A stretch of 64,000 bases of DNA from Thermoflexus hugenholtzii JAD2 (GCA_945881915.1 CAMCVW010000001.1:62001-126000), one strand, 5' to 3'; numbered from the stretch's first letter, positions 7,571 to 17,354 are shown. Notes: generated by a model not told the origin, from the letters alone. Made by a program: numbers and translations.

Positions 7571-9709
7571 TTATCTGATTATAGCACTCTGATTAATGAC
7601 GCGAATGGTCGATATGATTAATCGGTCTGAGCCTAGGACTCCTCCATCTTTGGAAACAACCGGCAGTCGCTTACCGGAATCATCATATACCCCTATCAAC
7701 AGGGCATAATTACCGGCTTTGATGTCTGCTGGGATTACGATTGAACGTTCATCGTGCAACGGATCATCAATCACCCACGTTTTTGTCAGCCCGGCATCTC
7801 CGTAGCCCATCAGTGGGGGGCCATCGTTTTGGGCATATGGAGGTTCGTTGCAGCGCTGGCACAGGTGAACAAACATCCGGTAATTCTGTGTTGGCGGTTT
7901 TACCGCTTGCCAATAAAACTCGATTGGAACCGTTCCGTTGGGGAGATAGAACGTACCTAACGGCTTTATCGTTATCCCCCGGAGTTTGAGCTCTCCACCA
8001 AATTCTGCTTCGATGACCTTTTCGGGCTGTGGCGGATCTGCACTCCCCACTATGCTGGGAAAGCTCTGGCATAGCAGTGCAACACCGTAGCGGTCCATCC
8101 CTCCACACGGCCATGTTTTTTGTGGAAACTGGAAGTACAGCCCTACCCACCCATAGGGGCTGGACGAATCAATCGGCGGGTCAATTTGTGCCGCGTGGTC
8201 AGCAGCGATGATGAGCAATGCACGATGTTTGCCTGCAGAAGCGGCTTTGAATTGCATATCGAATGAACGCCGCTGGTATTCACGTTGGGCAGTGACGTCG
8301 GTCGATGAACCGCGATATCCCTCACTGAAAACCGTAAAGAGAACGGGACGAGGTAACGGGTCCGGCGTTACACGGCGGTAATAACGGTACAGGGGCATCG
8401 CATATGGAGGGTGGAGTACCACGAGGTCGTTTGGCGTCACACGGTTGGCGAGTTCTCGCATAATAATTCGCCACTCTTCTTTGACTGGCGCTCCCGAGAA
8501 AATACCGCGTGCAGGCTCGAAGAGACTCACCAGATTGACCAAGAGTGCAATCAACAAAACCATTCGCCCGGTGCGCAAAAGACTGAAGTGCCTCTTCCCG
8601 ATAGTTACATTGTGGACGGTCCAACTCGCTCCGTGAATCATCAAGATGAACCACGCTGGTGCCGAAAAAAGGGCATAGCGGGCATCGAATGCTGCCGTAG
8701 TTCCATAACTCAGCACCACAACGAATACCGGAGTAAATGCCAACAAGAGCAATTGGAGTGACGCTGCATTCCCGCTGCGAAATTGACGATATGCTTGCAA
8801 AATGCCGAGCAGCAGCAACAGCAAGAACGGACACACCCAGAGCCAAACCGGCACAGAAAGCATCTGATCATTCCATCGTCTATCTGCCAAAAATCGTGCA
8901 ACCAAATCGAGCAGTGATTGCAAGGGAAACACTACCTGTGCACCTGCTGCTGCTTTCGCACGGATTGAAACAGCTATTCCAATGACTGACAAGAGACCTG
9001 CACTGAATGCTGCTACCGCAAATGCACGACGTCGCAGGCCCGTGTGTTGCAATGCGGGGGCAATGAGGAGTACAGCAATCATCATGAACCCGAGACGATG
9101 GACGAAGGGCAACAGAAACAACAACAGCCACCAGCGCTTTTGACGCCATGTAGACATCGTTAATCCGACTGCGACACACAACAACATGCTATACACTTTT
9201 GCGTCCTGTGCATGCCAAAGCAGCATAGGTGCTGTTGACAGCAAGACTAAGAGAAACCCCCGTTGCGGCTGACGTGGGATTGCGAGAGTCAAGAGAGCAA
9301 CAGCTAGAGCGCCGAAGATTGCAGAAGGAAAACGTAACCAGTATTCTGTGTCGCCAACGACATCTACCCAGCCCTTGAGAAAGAGGTGGTAGGCTGGGTA
9401 TGCGGCATCAGTGCTAAACAATTCTTGTGCCAGGACGTAATAAGATTTACCCATTATTTCGGCCCAGGTTGCGCCCTCGTCGAGCCATAGACTCTGCGCA
9501 TCGAGACGCCACAGTCGAGAGATACTGGCAAAAGCAAATGCAAACAGAAACCATCGTATATGTGCAGGCGAACGACTCCATATGACCTCTGCACCACTTC
9601 GACTGTCTTCAAAGTAACTCTGCAATGCAGGCAGCAGTCGTGTCTGAATCACGCTTTTGAGGTTTCCGTAGACACGTTCAAGCCAGAGTACAAATACAAC
9701 ATCGTTCAT
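7571..9709 (-). CDS. GT-C membrane glycosyltransferase (GT39/ArnT-like) with soluble C-terminal domain
   Basis: 712 residues. ATG 9709 overlaps the stop of the preceding glycosyltransferase (ATGA), so the longer frame to 9763 is rejected. After a first membrane segment there is a periplasmic acidic motif, LWLDEGATWAE, and a YPAYHLFLKGW region followed by about ten membrane helices. This is the layout of PMT/ArnT-type enzymes, which use a lipid-linked sugar donor. The last ~200 residues lack membrane segments and look like beta-rich extracytoplasmic sequence. Its partners are the two genes upstream; together they probably build or attach a cell-surface glycan. The exact acceptor and sugar are unknown. 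Confidence 0.75.
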   Translation of the reverse strand: MNDVVFVLWLERVYGNLKSVIQTRLLPALQSYFEDSRSGAEVIWSRSPAHIRWFLFAFAFASISRLWRLDAQSLWLDEGATWAEIMGKSYYVLAQELFSTDAAYPAYHLFLKGWVDVVGDTEYWLRFPSAIFGALAVALLTLAIPRQPQRGFLLVLLSTAPMLLWHAQDAKVYSMLLCVAVGLTMSTWRQKRWWLLLFLLPFVHRLGFMMIAVLLIAPALQHTGLRRRAFAVAAFSAGLLSVIGIAVSIRAKAAAGAQVVFPLQSLLDLVARFLADRRWNDQMLSVPVWLWVCPFLLLLLLGILQAYRQFRSGNAASLQLLLLAFTPVFVVVLSYGTTAAFDARYALFSAPAWFILMIHGASWTVHNVTIGKRHFSLLRTGRMVLLIALLVNLVSLFEPARGIFSGAPVKEEWRIIMRELANRVTPNDLVVLHPPYAMPLYRYYRRVTPDPLPRPVLFTVFSEGYRGSSTDVTAQREYQRRSFDMQFKAASAGKHRALLIIAADHAAQIDPPIDSSSPYGWVGLYFQFPQKTWPCGGMDRYGVALLCQSFPSIVGSADPPQPEKVIEAEFGGELKLRGITIKPLGTFYLPNGTVPIEFYWQAVKPPTQNYRMFVHLCQRCNEPPYAQNDGPPLMGYGDAGLTKTWVIDDPLHDERSIVIPADIKAGNYALLIGVYDDSGKRLPVVSKDGGVLGSDRLIISTIRVINQSAIIR

Positions 9710-10932
9710 CGTGTCCGTACCTTTGCATAGATGCCTACGAGTGTCTGAGCCATCGCAGGCCACGTTAGCCCATTGAGTACACGCTCGCGTGCAGCCGAAC
9801 CCAACCTACTGCGCAATGCCGGAGTGTCGAAGAGGCGAATACAGGCATCGCTGAGTGCGACGCTATCCCCGGGCGGAATGAGCAGCGCGTCGACACCGTC
9901 GCTCAATATATCTGGAATACCCGCTATTGCACTGGCAACAATGGCACACCCTGCCGACATTCCCTCGAGCAATGAATTTGGCAATCCGTCGACATTCCCA
10001 GACGAGTCATGAACGGATGGAACACAGTAGATGTCCGCGCTTGCAATCAGACGAGCGACATCAGTACGTGATACTTGGCCGGGCATACTGAGTGCATCAG
10101 CCACTCCGTTTTCGGCTGCGCATTGTGCAAACTCTGCGAGTAAATCCCCATAGCCGGCCAACACAAGACGTACATCAGGGTACTTCTGGCGAATCGCAGA
10201 AAGTGCCTCAATCAGCACCCCAAAGCCTTTTTTGTATACAAAACGGCCGACTGCGACAATGAGTGGCGCAGACTGCGGGATGCCATAGCGGAGGAAGACC
10301 CATTCTCGGTCAGCGAGCGCCGGTGAAAACGCATCGACAGTTACGCCATAAGGGAGGACGCTAGTCGTGGTTGGGGATGCGCCGAGTGCAATCGCACGCT
10401 GCTGCAAATCGCCGCTGCAGGCGGTTGCCGCAGCAGCCTTGCCAAAAATCCATTTGGCAATTGCACCAAATAGGCGATTGCGCTCTGCCATCGCAACATC
10501 AGAACCATGCATGCTTACGACCAATGGGATACCAAACAACCCTGCAGCAAGTAATGCAGGCAGCCCATTTGGAAGCACCCAGTGAGCATGTATGATATCG
10601 GGCCGTATGCGCAAAATCTGTCGTACCAATGCAAGAAAAGAAGCAACAACGCCGAACGGCAATGCAAGGAGTGTTGTTCGACGAAGACCTACATCAGCAT
10701 GTAACGATTCCGCATACCCCCACACTTCGAGGGAAGGATGGGGCGCATATTTGTACACAATAAGTTCCACGCCGCGTTCAATTGTCGGGTGTTGAAAATC
10801 TCTGTGTGCCGGCAAAATGAGTCTGACGTCCTGATCGTACGCGGCAACTCCTGCGGCTATCTCGGCGATAAATGGTGCTGTTGCGTCACCTGCATATTTT
10901 GGATACGACGTAGCAATCATCAATATACGCAC
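9706..10932 (-). CDS. GT4-family glycosyltransferase
   Basis: 408 residues, cytoplasmic GT-B fold. The N-terminus RILMIATSYPKYAGD, the HAHWVLPNGLP segment, the acceptor-side MHGSDV, and the donor-site VGRFVYKKGFGVLIEA with a downstream E-x7-E-like region (LLEGMSAGCAIVAS) are the usual GT4 landmarks. It transfers a hexose or similar sugar from a nucleotide donor. GTG 10932 is chosen because GAGG stands just upstream and the protein then starts at the first beta strand. It begins 7 bases after the upstream membrane protein ends and overlaps the next gene by 4 bases, so the three are a tight operon. Confidence 0.82.
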   Translation of the reverse strand: MRILMIATSYPKYAGDATAPFIAEIAAGVAAYDQDVRLILPAHRDFQHPTIERGVELIVYKYAPHPSLEVWGYAESLHADVGLRRTTLLALPFGVVASFLALVRQILRIRPDIIHAHWVLPNGLPALLAAGLFGIPLVVSMHGSDVAMAERNRLFGAIAKWIFGKAAAATACSGDLQQRAIALGASPTTTSVLPYGVTVDAFSPALADREWVFLRYGIPQSAPLIVAVGRFVYKKGFGVLIEALSAIRQKYPDVRLVLAGYGDLLAEFAQCAAENGVADALSMPGQVSRTDVARLIASADIYCVPSVHDSSGNVDGLPNSLLEGMSAGCAIVASAIAGIPDILSDGVDALLIPPGDSVALSDACIRLFDTPALRSRLGSAARERVLNGLTWPAMAQTLVGIYAKVRTR

Positions 10933-10939
10933 AAATACC

Positions 10940-13678
10940 TCACCAAATCGGAGTAACACCCTGATAATCAGGGGGAAATTCGTAGACTTCGCTGACCATC
11001 GTAAACTGACGGCCATGATCGTTGACCGGGTATGCCTTTGTGCGATAACGCAACGCAAAGCCACTCTGAGGTGCTGCAATCATCGTGGCCAGCACCGCTC
11101 GGGTAGCAGCGTTTGGCCGTTGGAGGGAGTCAAGGACGAGATACCGGACTTGGTAGTGTTTTGCAAGCCGCAGTATTGTCGTCGCGTCAGCATCCGCTGG
11201 TATCATCAGTGCAGGACGGTCGCTGTACCACTGTAACTGCCAAGGAACGCGCGTCATCATGACCGCATCGGGAGCAGTCTCTGCCCGTAAAAATGCATAG
11301 AGATTGCGGTCTGCCTGTACGAGTGCCTCATCACGCACTGATGCTTTCCTGATGCTGTTCAACGGCGGGGTCACCGCATACACAACGAGCCCGCACAGTA
11401 AAACGGCGTGCACCAACCCACGGGGCGAATAGTGTCCAATGCCGTCTGCTGCGGACTGTATCCCATGTGCTGCCGCCATAGCGAGCCATGGCAGTAACAG
11501 AACCCAATATCGTGGTTCGTTCGCATGCCAATATGTCATCAGAAAGACTGTGTACGGAATCATGCAGAATCCAATCATACGCCAAAGCGGAGCATGATGC
11601 CGGCCAGCAGATATCAGCACTCCTATGAGTGCACACCAGAGCGCGAACCCACCGAGGAGACCTGTTGCCCCAGATGCTGCACCAAACTCATTTATCGGTG
11701 ATGGGAATGCAGTAAAGCTCGGGAGGAGATAATCCTGGATGACGTTCCATTGAATCCAAATTTTCTGCAGGATTGCATCAAACCCCCATCGCAGTATCCA
11801 ACTTCGTTCGGGGAGATCACCGCTCCCAATCCCTCCGTCAGCTGCGTAGACACGATAAATTGCATCCCAATGCGTATACTCCAGAATCCAGGCATCAAAC
11901 GATTCTGTCGTCTGAATGGCTTTTCCGTAGAGGACGAGATTTCTGATGAGATACGGAGCCAAGATGAGCAGCGCGATAGCTGCCCAAATACTCATGCTAC
12001 GAATCCGTGACCAGAAAATCGACCACTGAACACGCGGACGTAACATCGGCCAAATCCACGTTATGAGCAGCCATATGCCCATTCCGAGTGCAATCATCGC
12101 AGCACTTCCTGGTTTTTGGAGCAACATGAGTCCGGTCCATCCACCGGTCGTCATTGCTTTGACAGGTGTACTGCGTAACCAACCGTTCGCCCAATAACTC
12201 TGCCCGTCTTGGGGGAGCATCCAGACACCTTGGAAGGCCGCAGTGGCAAACACAACAAACGCGATATCAGTTGTCGCAAAATTCATTTGCCGGTACATGA
12301 ATACATTCAGGGTCAACAGCGCAACACTCATCAGTGCGACATGTGAGCCCCACAGCCGCCGCGCAAATCGGTCGACCAGCCACACCAACATGCCCCAAAA
12401 AACAATATTCGGTATACGTGCTGCAGTATCGGTGACACCAAAGAGGATGAATGAAATCGCAATCCATACCGGCTGGAGGATGGGCCACGTTTCTTGCGGG
12501 TGCGTGACAGAAGCATATATGCGGTAGAACTGCGTCACATAATCGACCACAAAGCCGCGTCCGCGCACTACGTTACGCGCCACAACGACATTGTCTGCAT
12601 AGTCGGCGTGACCAATAAATGATGCCTGCTGAATCCACCACAGTATCCAGCCAGCCAAAAACGCATAGACACCAATGCGCAGGTAGAGTGCGAATCGGTC
12701 ACGATACCGGTCTATGTTGCGCAGGAACGTGCCAGATACAGCGCGCTCTATCAACCAGGCAACCGCCAAACATATGAGCCATAGCTGGCCAGCACGTGTA
12801 CCGGTTCCTACTGCAGCGGTTGCAATACACCCAAAGAGAACGAGTGCACCGGCGAATATTGGGAGTTTTTGGCGGCGCATACGCCGCCATATTCCACCCA
12901 GTGTGGGTATGATTCGAGGAAAAAAGAAACAACTCGAAATAATCAGCGCAAACATGAGCATTCCCTGCGTCACGCTGACGACCCACACCCCCAGTGATGA
13001 CATCACGAAACCGCACAGTGTAGCGGCGAGTGTCACCGTACCGAAGCGTACCCAATTCGTTCGGACTGACCGGACGAGGAACGCACAACAAACTCCTAAG
13101 ACGCACATATAGAAGGCAAAGACACGCCAAAAAGGAAACACGACGAACCCGTTGTGCGCAGGATTGAGCGTCACTGCAGCGACACGTACGCCTTTTTGGC
13201 GAGGGTCAATGAATCCAACAGTGTTCGTCAACACGACCGACGTCGTCAATCTCAGCGTATGGGTGTCTGTCGCCGCGAGAGAGATTACGGGAAGTTCATA
13301 TGTCCTAAACCGATTGGTGGGGGTAATAGAACCAATCATGACATCATCGATCGATAGAGTCACCTGCGGCTGAGAGTGCGTTGGCCAACCAGCTACCTCA
13401 ACAGAAATCGAACCGATACCTCCAACAGGCAAAACAACTTCTGAGTCCTGCTGTGTCCAACGTGACCGCCCGGTCGATGCCCCAGGAGAGAGCTCATCTG
13501 CAAACCAGCTTCCGTCTGTCATACCACCGGTGCCTGTTGTTCGTTGGAGCAGCAACCGATCCCCGACACTTCCGATACCAAGGAATATCGACTTTGGCGA
13601 AGTGGATGTGAGGAACGCTCCGATGGCGCTGAGGAGAATCACGGACATGCACAAAAGCGCATCCCGATGGATGCGCAT
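10940..13678 (-). CDS. Large GT-C membrane glycosyltransferase-like protein with N-terminal beta domain
   Basis: 912 residues from ATG 13678. The open frame continues to 13801, but that would put the start upstream of a -10 box at 13772-13777 and inside a hairpin, so the shorter form is preferred. After one N-terminal membrane helix comes an extracytoplasmic beta-rich domain of ~170 residues, then a multi-helix membrane core. The core contains GHADYADNVVVARN and a TDIAFVVFATAAF stretch, like GT39/ArnT-type transferases. A soluble C-terminal region follows. It heads the glycosyltransferase operon. Donor and acceptor are unknown; function as a lipid-linked-sugar transferase is inferred from the fold. 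Confidence 0.65.
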   Translation of the reverse strand: MRIHRDALLCMSVILLSAIGAFLTSTSPKSIFLGIGSVGDRLLLQRTTGTGGMTDGSWFADELSPGASTGRSRWTQQDSEVVLPVGGIGSISVEVAGWPTHSQPQVTLSIDDVMIGSITPTNRFRTYELPVISLAATDTHTLRLTTSVVLTNTVGFIDPRQKGVRVAAVTLNPAHNGFVVFPFWRVFAFYMCVLGVCCAFLVRSVRTNWVRFGTVTLAATLCGFVMSSLGVWVVSVTQGMLMFALIISSCFFFPRIIPTLGGIWRRMRRQKLPIFAGALVLFGCIATAAVGTGTRAGQLWLICLAVAWLIERAVSGTFLRNIDRYRDRFALYLRIGVYAFLAGWILWWIQQASFIGHADYADNVVVARNVVRGRGFVVDYVTQFYRIYASVTHPQETWPILQPVWIAISFILFGVTDTAARIPNIVFWGMLVWLVDRFARRLWGSHVALMSVALLTLNVFMYRQMNFATTDIAFVVFATAAFQGVWMLPQDGQSYWANGWLRSTPVKAMTTGGWTGLMLLQKPGSAAMIALGMGIWLLITWIWPMLRPRVQWSIFWSRIRSMSIWAAIALLILAPYLIRNLVLYGKAIQTTESFDAWILEYTHWDAIYRVYAADGGIGSGDLPERSWILRWGFDAILQKIWIQWNVIQDYLLPSFTAFPSPINEFGAASGATGLLGGFALWCALIGVLISAGRHHAPLWRMIGFCMIPYTVFLMTYWHANEPRYWVLLLPWLAMAAAHGIQSAADGIGHYSPRGLVHAVLLCGLVVYAVTPPLNSIRKASVRDEALVQADRNLYAFLRAETAPDAVMMTRVPWQLQWYSDRPALMIPADADATTILRLAKHYQVRYLVLDSLQRPNAATRAVLATMIAAPQSGFALRYRTKAYPVNDHGRQFTMVSEVYEFPPDYQGVTPIW

Positions 13679-13771
13679 GAGAAGAGTCAATCCTGCATGG
13701 ATGGATAGTGAGTAGCGTTGAGCGCGAGATTCCGTCACATCGGGCCCTTCACTGGTGCCAATTCCCTGCAC

Positions 13772-13777
13772 ATTATA
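13772..13777 (-). promoter_or_regulatory. Extended -10 box for glycosyltransferase operon
   Basis: The minus strand reads GTGTATAATG, a consensus TATAAT with a TG extension, about 95 bases upstream of ATG 13678. There is no good -35 hexamer, but extended -10 promoters need none. It supports the downstream start codon for the 912-residue protein. Confidence 0.5.
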
Positions 13778-13790
13778 CACCAGTGTAGTA

Positions 13791-13822
13791 GACGCCGTCA
13801 TCCATGGTTGGACGACGGCGTC
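13791..13822 (-). terminator. Hairpin after acyl-CoA synthetase gene
   Basis: Perfect 9-base arms, GACGCCGTC and GACGGCGTC, separated by 14 bases, begin 7 bases past the acyl-CoA synthetase stop. There is no T-run after it, so termination may be weak or protein-assisted. Confidence 0.45.
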
Positions 13823-13828
13823 AGGGTG

Positions 13829-15529
13829 TTACTTGGACTCGACGAGTGCGCGACGAAGAACTTTACCGACCGCCGTCTTGGGGAGCTCTTGACGGAACTC
13901 AAAACGCCGCGGAACTTTGAAGTCAGCAAGATATTGTTTGCAGAAAATCTTCAACGCTTCGATATCGATCGGCGCACCATCGTGGGTGACGATGAATGCA
14001 TTGACCGTGTCGTCACCACGTTCTGCATTGGGGATACCAACAACCGCAGCCTCTCGAATCTGCGGATGCATATACAGCACTTCTTCGACATCGCGAGGCA
14101 AAACTTTCAACCCACCGACATTAATCATGTCTTTGAGTCGGTCTACGATATAGAAGTAACCATCGCTATCTGTTCGGGCAATATCGCCGGTGCGGAGCCA
14201 ACCGTCTGGAGTAATGGTTTGTGCCGTCTCCTCTGGTTTATTCCAATACCCCTTCATCACCTGCGGTCCCGAAACCCACAACTCACCAGTTGCATCGGAT
14301 CCTATCGGAATCGGTTCGCCCGTCTCGAGATCAACAATTTGTGCATTGGTGTTTGGCAGCGGAATACCGACAGAGCCTTTTTTCGAGACACCCATCAACG
14401 GATTAGCATGCGATACCGGTGAAAGCTCGGTCATGCCAAAGCCCTCGATGAGCCGTCCCCCGGTCAAATCATTGAATCGCGTCTGAATTTCCACAGGCAT
14501 AGGAGCTGATCCACTAAGACATGCCTTGATGGACCGCAAATCATATTTGTCGATATTAGGGTGATTGACAATCCCGATATACATGGCCGGCACCCCGGGG
14601 TATACCGTCGATCGTTCCTTCTGCATGATGTTCATGACGTTATCTATTGGCCGTGGATTAGGAATGATTTGGAGTTCACTGCCGATGCTAATTCCATAGA
14701 CCAATGCAACGACGAGTCCGTACACATGAAAAAACGGTATCGCGCACATGAACTTCTCGACACCCGGATCCGCTGTCGTGAACCAAGCCCCGATTTGCGC
14801 TGCGTTGACATTCAGATTTCGGTGCGTCAGCATTGCAGCCTTGGGTGTACCAGTCGTGCCACCGGTATACTGCAAAACCGCGATATCATCGAGTTCAACA
14901 TGTACCGCTGGCGCAACAGACGGATATTTTTCGATCAGACGCTGGAAGAAGAAGATGTCGTGTTCTGGTTGGATCGTGACCCACGATGGGTCGCGTTGCT
15001 GCTTCGCCTTGACGAGTTGCTTGGACGGAAAAGGAAGCAGATCGTACATATACGCAACAATCACGCGTTTGACTGCAGTGTCCGCCTGTATTTCACGTAG
15101 GCGCGGGTAAAACAAATTGAGGATGATAATCGTTTCAGCGCCCGAATCAACGAGTTGATGCTTGAGTTCGCGTGCAGTGTACGTCGGATTGTTGTTGACA
15201 ATGATTGCGCCGATACGCATTGCCGCAAAAAATGAAATCACATAATGCAGTGTGTTGGGCAACATCAATGCGATTCGATCGCCCTTGCGTACGCCCAATT
15301 GGTAGAGCGCATTTGCGAAGTGTTCGACATGATTCAACAACTCAGTGTAGTTGAGTCCCCCACCGATGGTCACACGCCCACCGGCGAGATAACTCAGAAT
15401 GAGTCGGGCTGCAGGGTTCTTGGGGAATGCCTTGGTAGACGCAACAAGCAATTCAAAAAGATTGTGGTTTGAGAACGACAACATCGGTGGAACGACGGGC
15501 TCATACGAGCTCAGCCATGGTTTTTCCAT
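13829..15529 (-). CDS. Long-chain fatty acyl-CoA synthetase (AMP-forming)
   Basis: 566 residues, cytoplasmic or membrane-associated ANL-superfamily enzyme that activates a carboxylate with ATP and CoA. The P-loop-like motif reads YTGGTTGTPKAAMLTHRN, the adenine-site motif GFGMTELSP, the hinge region GWLRTGDIARTDSDGY, and the C-terminal lysine motif PKTAVGKVLRR. These resemble FadD/LcfA long-chain enzymes, but chain length cannot be told from sequence. AAAGGAG lies flush against ATG 15535 but six bases from ATG 15529, so the second ATG is chosen. It stands alone between a small membrane protein and the glycosyltransferase operon. Confidence 0.88.
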   Translation of the reverse strand: MEKPWLSSYEPVVPPMLSFSNHNLFELLVASTKAFPKNPAARLILSYLAGGRVTIGGGLNYTELLNHVEHFANALYQLGVRKGDRIALMLPNTLHYVISFFAAMRIGAIIVNNNPTYTARELKHQLVDSGAETIIILNLFYPRLREIQADTAVKRVIVAYMYDLLPFPSKQLVKAKQQRDPSWVTIQPEHDIFFFQRLIEKYPSVAPAVHVELDDIAVLQYTGGTTGTPKAAMLTHRNLNVNAAQIGAWFTTADPGVEKFMCAIPFFHVYGLVVALVYGISIGSELQIIPNPRPIDNVMNIMQKERSTVYPGVPAMYIGIVNHPNIDKYDLRSIKACLSGSAPMPVEIQTRFNDLTGGRLIEGFGMTELSPVSHANPLMGVSKKGSVGIPLPNTNAQIVDLETGEPIPIGSDATGELWVSGPQVMKGYWNKPEETAQTITPDGWLRTGDIARTDSDGYFYIVDRLKDMINVGGLKVLPRDVEEVLYMHPQIREAAVVGIPNAERGDDTVNAFIVTHDGAPIDIEALKIFCKQYLADFKVPRRFEFRQELPKTAVGKVLRRALVESK

Positions 15530-15563
15530 TAACATCTCCTTTGATGATTCGAAACACTACCTG

Positions 15564-15737
15564 CTATTCGACATCTTCTCTGAGCCATCCACGCTCCCGT
15601 GCGAGGAACTTAATGGTTGCATCATCCGGCGGATACAAGCCTGCTTCTTGGTATGCATATGCTAACAACGCAGCACCTGTGACAATACCAATGAAGAGCC
15701 CAGCCAAAAAAACTGTAACGCGGATGACAGAGCGCAT
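15564..15737 (-). CDS. Small single-pass membrane protein (57 aa)
   Basis: A 57-residue frame from ATG 15737 to TAG 15564, preceded by GGAGGA five bases upstream, which is close to ideal. It begins MRSVIRVTVFLAGLFIGIVT, giving one strong membrane helix at about residues 5-28. A short polar, charged tail (residues 30-57) ends in WLREDVE. I do not recognise a family. The good ribosome-binding site, clear helix and coherent charge pattern argue that it is real. It sits 34 bases upstream of the acyl-CoA synthetase start and may be co-transcribed with it. Confidence 0.6.
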   Translation of the reverse strand: MRSVIRVTVFLAGLFIGIVTGAALLAYAYQEAGLYPPDDATIKFLARERGWLREDVE

Positions 15738-15839
15738 TGTTCCTCCATCATGACATCACCGTGTCGTATTCACGGAGTTTCATGTCTATGATGTATTTAG
15801 AATACACGTTTGTACTCCTCTGAGCAAACAGCAGTGATG

Positions 15840-16073
15840 CTATGACTCAGCATGCCGGCCGTTCACGCGGGACATCAAACGTGTTCGCACCGATGCGCGA
15901 GGGGCTTCTCCTTCTGAGCGGAGAAGCCATTCACGTAACGCATGCACCTCATTCCGGCAAACAACGCAGTTTTGCAGGTGTTGTTCAACGACACGGTGTT
16001 TGTCTGCCGCGAGCGCTCCCAGAATGTACCCAGGCAAGGACACGGATGGATGATCGATGACCATGATGCTCAT
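15840..16073 (-). CDS. Anti-sigma-factor-like zinc-finger protein, short
   Basis: 77 residues from ATG 16073 (ATG 16064 and TTG 16094 are alternatives; none has a clear ribosome-binding site). The segment HLQNCVVC is an H-x3-C-x2-C metal site as in ZAS-type anti-sigma factors, preceded by the usual SLPGYILGALAAD-like helix. Normal anti-sigma factors continue into a membrane helix; this protein stops after ~30 more residues and has none. No ECF sigma factor gene is adjacent. It could be a soluble anti-sigma factor such as those acting on redox-responsive sigma factors, or a remnant. It has its own candidate promoter. Confidence 0.6.
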   Translation of the reverse strand: MSIMVIDHPSVSLPGYILGALAADKHRVVEQHLQNCVVCRNEVHALREWLLRSEGEAPRASVRTRLMSRVNGRHAES

Positions 16074-16155
16074 GTGTCTAGACGCTGGCGTCAAGGCCGA
16101 GTGTCTGTGCAGCGGAAGATGATAGTGGCGTCGTGTCGGCCTTGAGTAGGGTACT

Positions 16156-16182
16156 CTTATATAGTACGCAGCATTTGTCCAA
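16156..16182 (-). promoter_or_regulatory. Candidate promoter for zinc-finger gene
   Basis: On the minus strand TTGGAC (16182-16177) and TATAAG (16161-16156) are 15 bases apart. This spacing is short but workable. It lies between the metX stop and the anti-sigma-like gene, giving a leader of about 75 bases. Confidence 0.4.
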
Positions 16183-16201
16183 TTCGATGTATGAGGATCG
16201 T

Positions 16202-17320
16202 TTATTTCTGCAGAAAATTTTGAATTAATGGAGTTTGAACGGCAGATTCCAACAAAAATGCATCATGCCCAGCGAACGAATGCAACTCATGGAATTCTAC
16301 AGAATGATTGTTTTGCTGTAATGCATGCACAATAGCAAGTGATTCACTCGTCGGGTACAACGTGTCACTATCGAATGACACTACCAGGGATTGCCCTTCC
16401 CAGCATTGCAAGGCTTGCACGAGCGACTGCCCAGCAGCAGCCACATCCCAGTAGTCCATTGCTTTTGTGATGTACAGATAACTATTTGCATCAAAGCGAT
16501 GGTTAAATTTTTCGGCTTGGTAATTCAGATACGATTCGATGCCGAATTCGTCTGAAAGCATGTACTGCGGTGTCGTCGCGTTCTTGTAACGCTGCGGGAA
16601 TCGTCTCGACAACGATTCAGCACTCAGATACGTCATATGCCCAATCATTCTCGCGATTGCCAATCCGTGTGCAGGTGGTGCATCAGAGGGATAAAATCCC
16701 TCACACCAGAATGGGTCGCGCATCACCGCTTGTCGGCCTATTGCATTCCATGCAATTGCCTGGGGCGTATGCGATGCACTCGTTGCAAGCAAAATTGATT
16801 TCTTCACACGTCGCGAGTGGTTGGCCATCCATGCGAGGGCTTGAAATCCCCCCATAGACCCACCAGCCACCGCAACGAGAACGTCAATGCCCAATGCATC
16901 CAGCAAATGTGTCTGTGCGGAGACCATGTCTTGGATGGTCACCACGGGGAAATCTGACTGCCACTGCGTACCGGTCGCAGGATTGATACTTACAGGTCCC
17001 GAACTCCCTTTACAACCACCAATGACATTGCTGCAAATCACAAAATACTGGTTCGTGTCGAAGGCTTTCCCCGGTCCAACCATGTCGTCCCACCAGCCGG
17101 GATGCTTTTCCGTAGGGGAGTGCCGGCCAGCTGCATGAGCATCACCGGACAACGCATGCAACAGTAGCAATGCGTTGTCGCGGCGTGGATTCAGGACTCC
17201 GTATGTCTCGTACGCAATGACCAACTCCGGTAGAACGGTACCAGATTGCAACACCAACGGACGGGTGCTGTGGAAATACTGCGTCGAGACAATGCCGATT
17301 TCTGAAGTGCCAATGCTCAT
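16202..17320 (-). CDS. metX: Homoserine O-acetyltransferase
   Basis: 372 residues, normal for MetX alpha/beta hydrolases. It acylates L-homoserine from acetyl-CoA, the first committed step of methionine synthesis by the O-acetylhomoserine route. The nucleophile elbow GGSMGG carries Ser155; the C-terminal SFDSDTLYP and FAGHDAFL supply the Asp and His of the triad. Family motifs HALSGDAHAAG and CSNVIGGCKGSSGP are present. Some MetX proteins use succinyl-CoA, which I cannot exclude. It follows metY by 34 bases and so falls under the same SAM riboswitch. Confidence 0.92.
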   Translation of the reverse strand: MSIGTSEIGIVSTQYFHSTRPLVLQSGTVLPELVIAYETYGVLNPRRDNALLLLHALSGDAHAAGRHSPTEKHPGWWDDMVGPGKAFDTNQYFVICSNVIGGCKGSSGPVSINPATGTQWQSDFPVVTIQDMVSAQTHLLDALGIDVLVAVAGGSMGGFQALAWMANHSRRVKKSILLATSASHTPQAIAWNAIGRQAVMRDPFWCEGFYPSDAPPAHGLAIARMIGHMTYLSAESLSRRFPQRYKNATTPQYMLSDEFGIESYLNYQAEKFNHRFDANSYLYITKAMDYWDVAAAGQSLVQALQCWEGQSLVVSFDSDTLYPTSESLAIVHALQQNNHSVEFHELHSFAGHDAFLLESAVQTPLIQNFLQK

Positions 17321-17354
17321 GAATCCTATCCTGTCCCTTCAATGAATCCTGTCG

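Noticed and set aside
13679-13801. N-terminal extension of the 912-residue glycosyltransferase-like protein
   Set aside because: The extension would start inside a hairpin and upstream of a consensus -10 box, with no ribosome-binding site.
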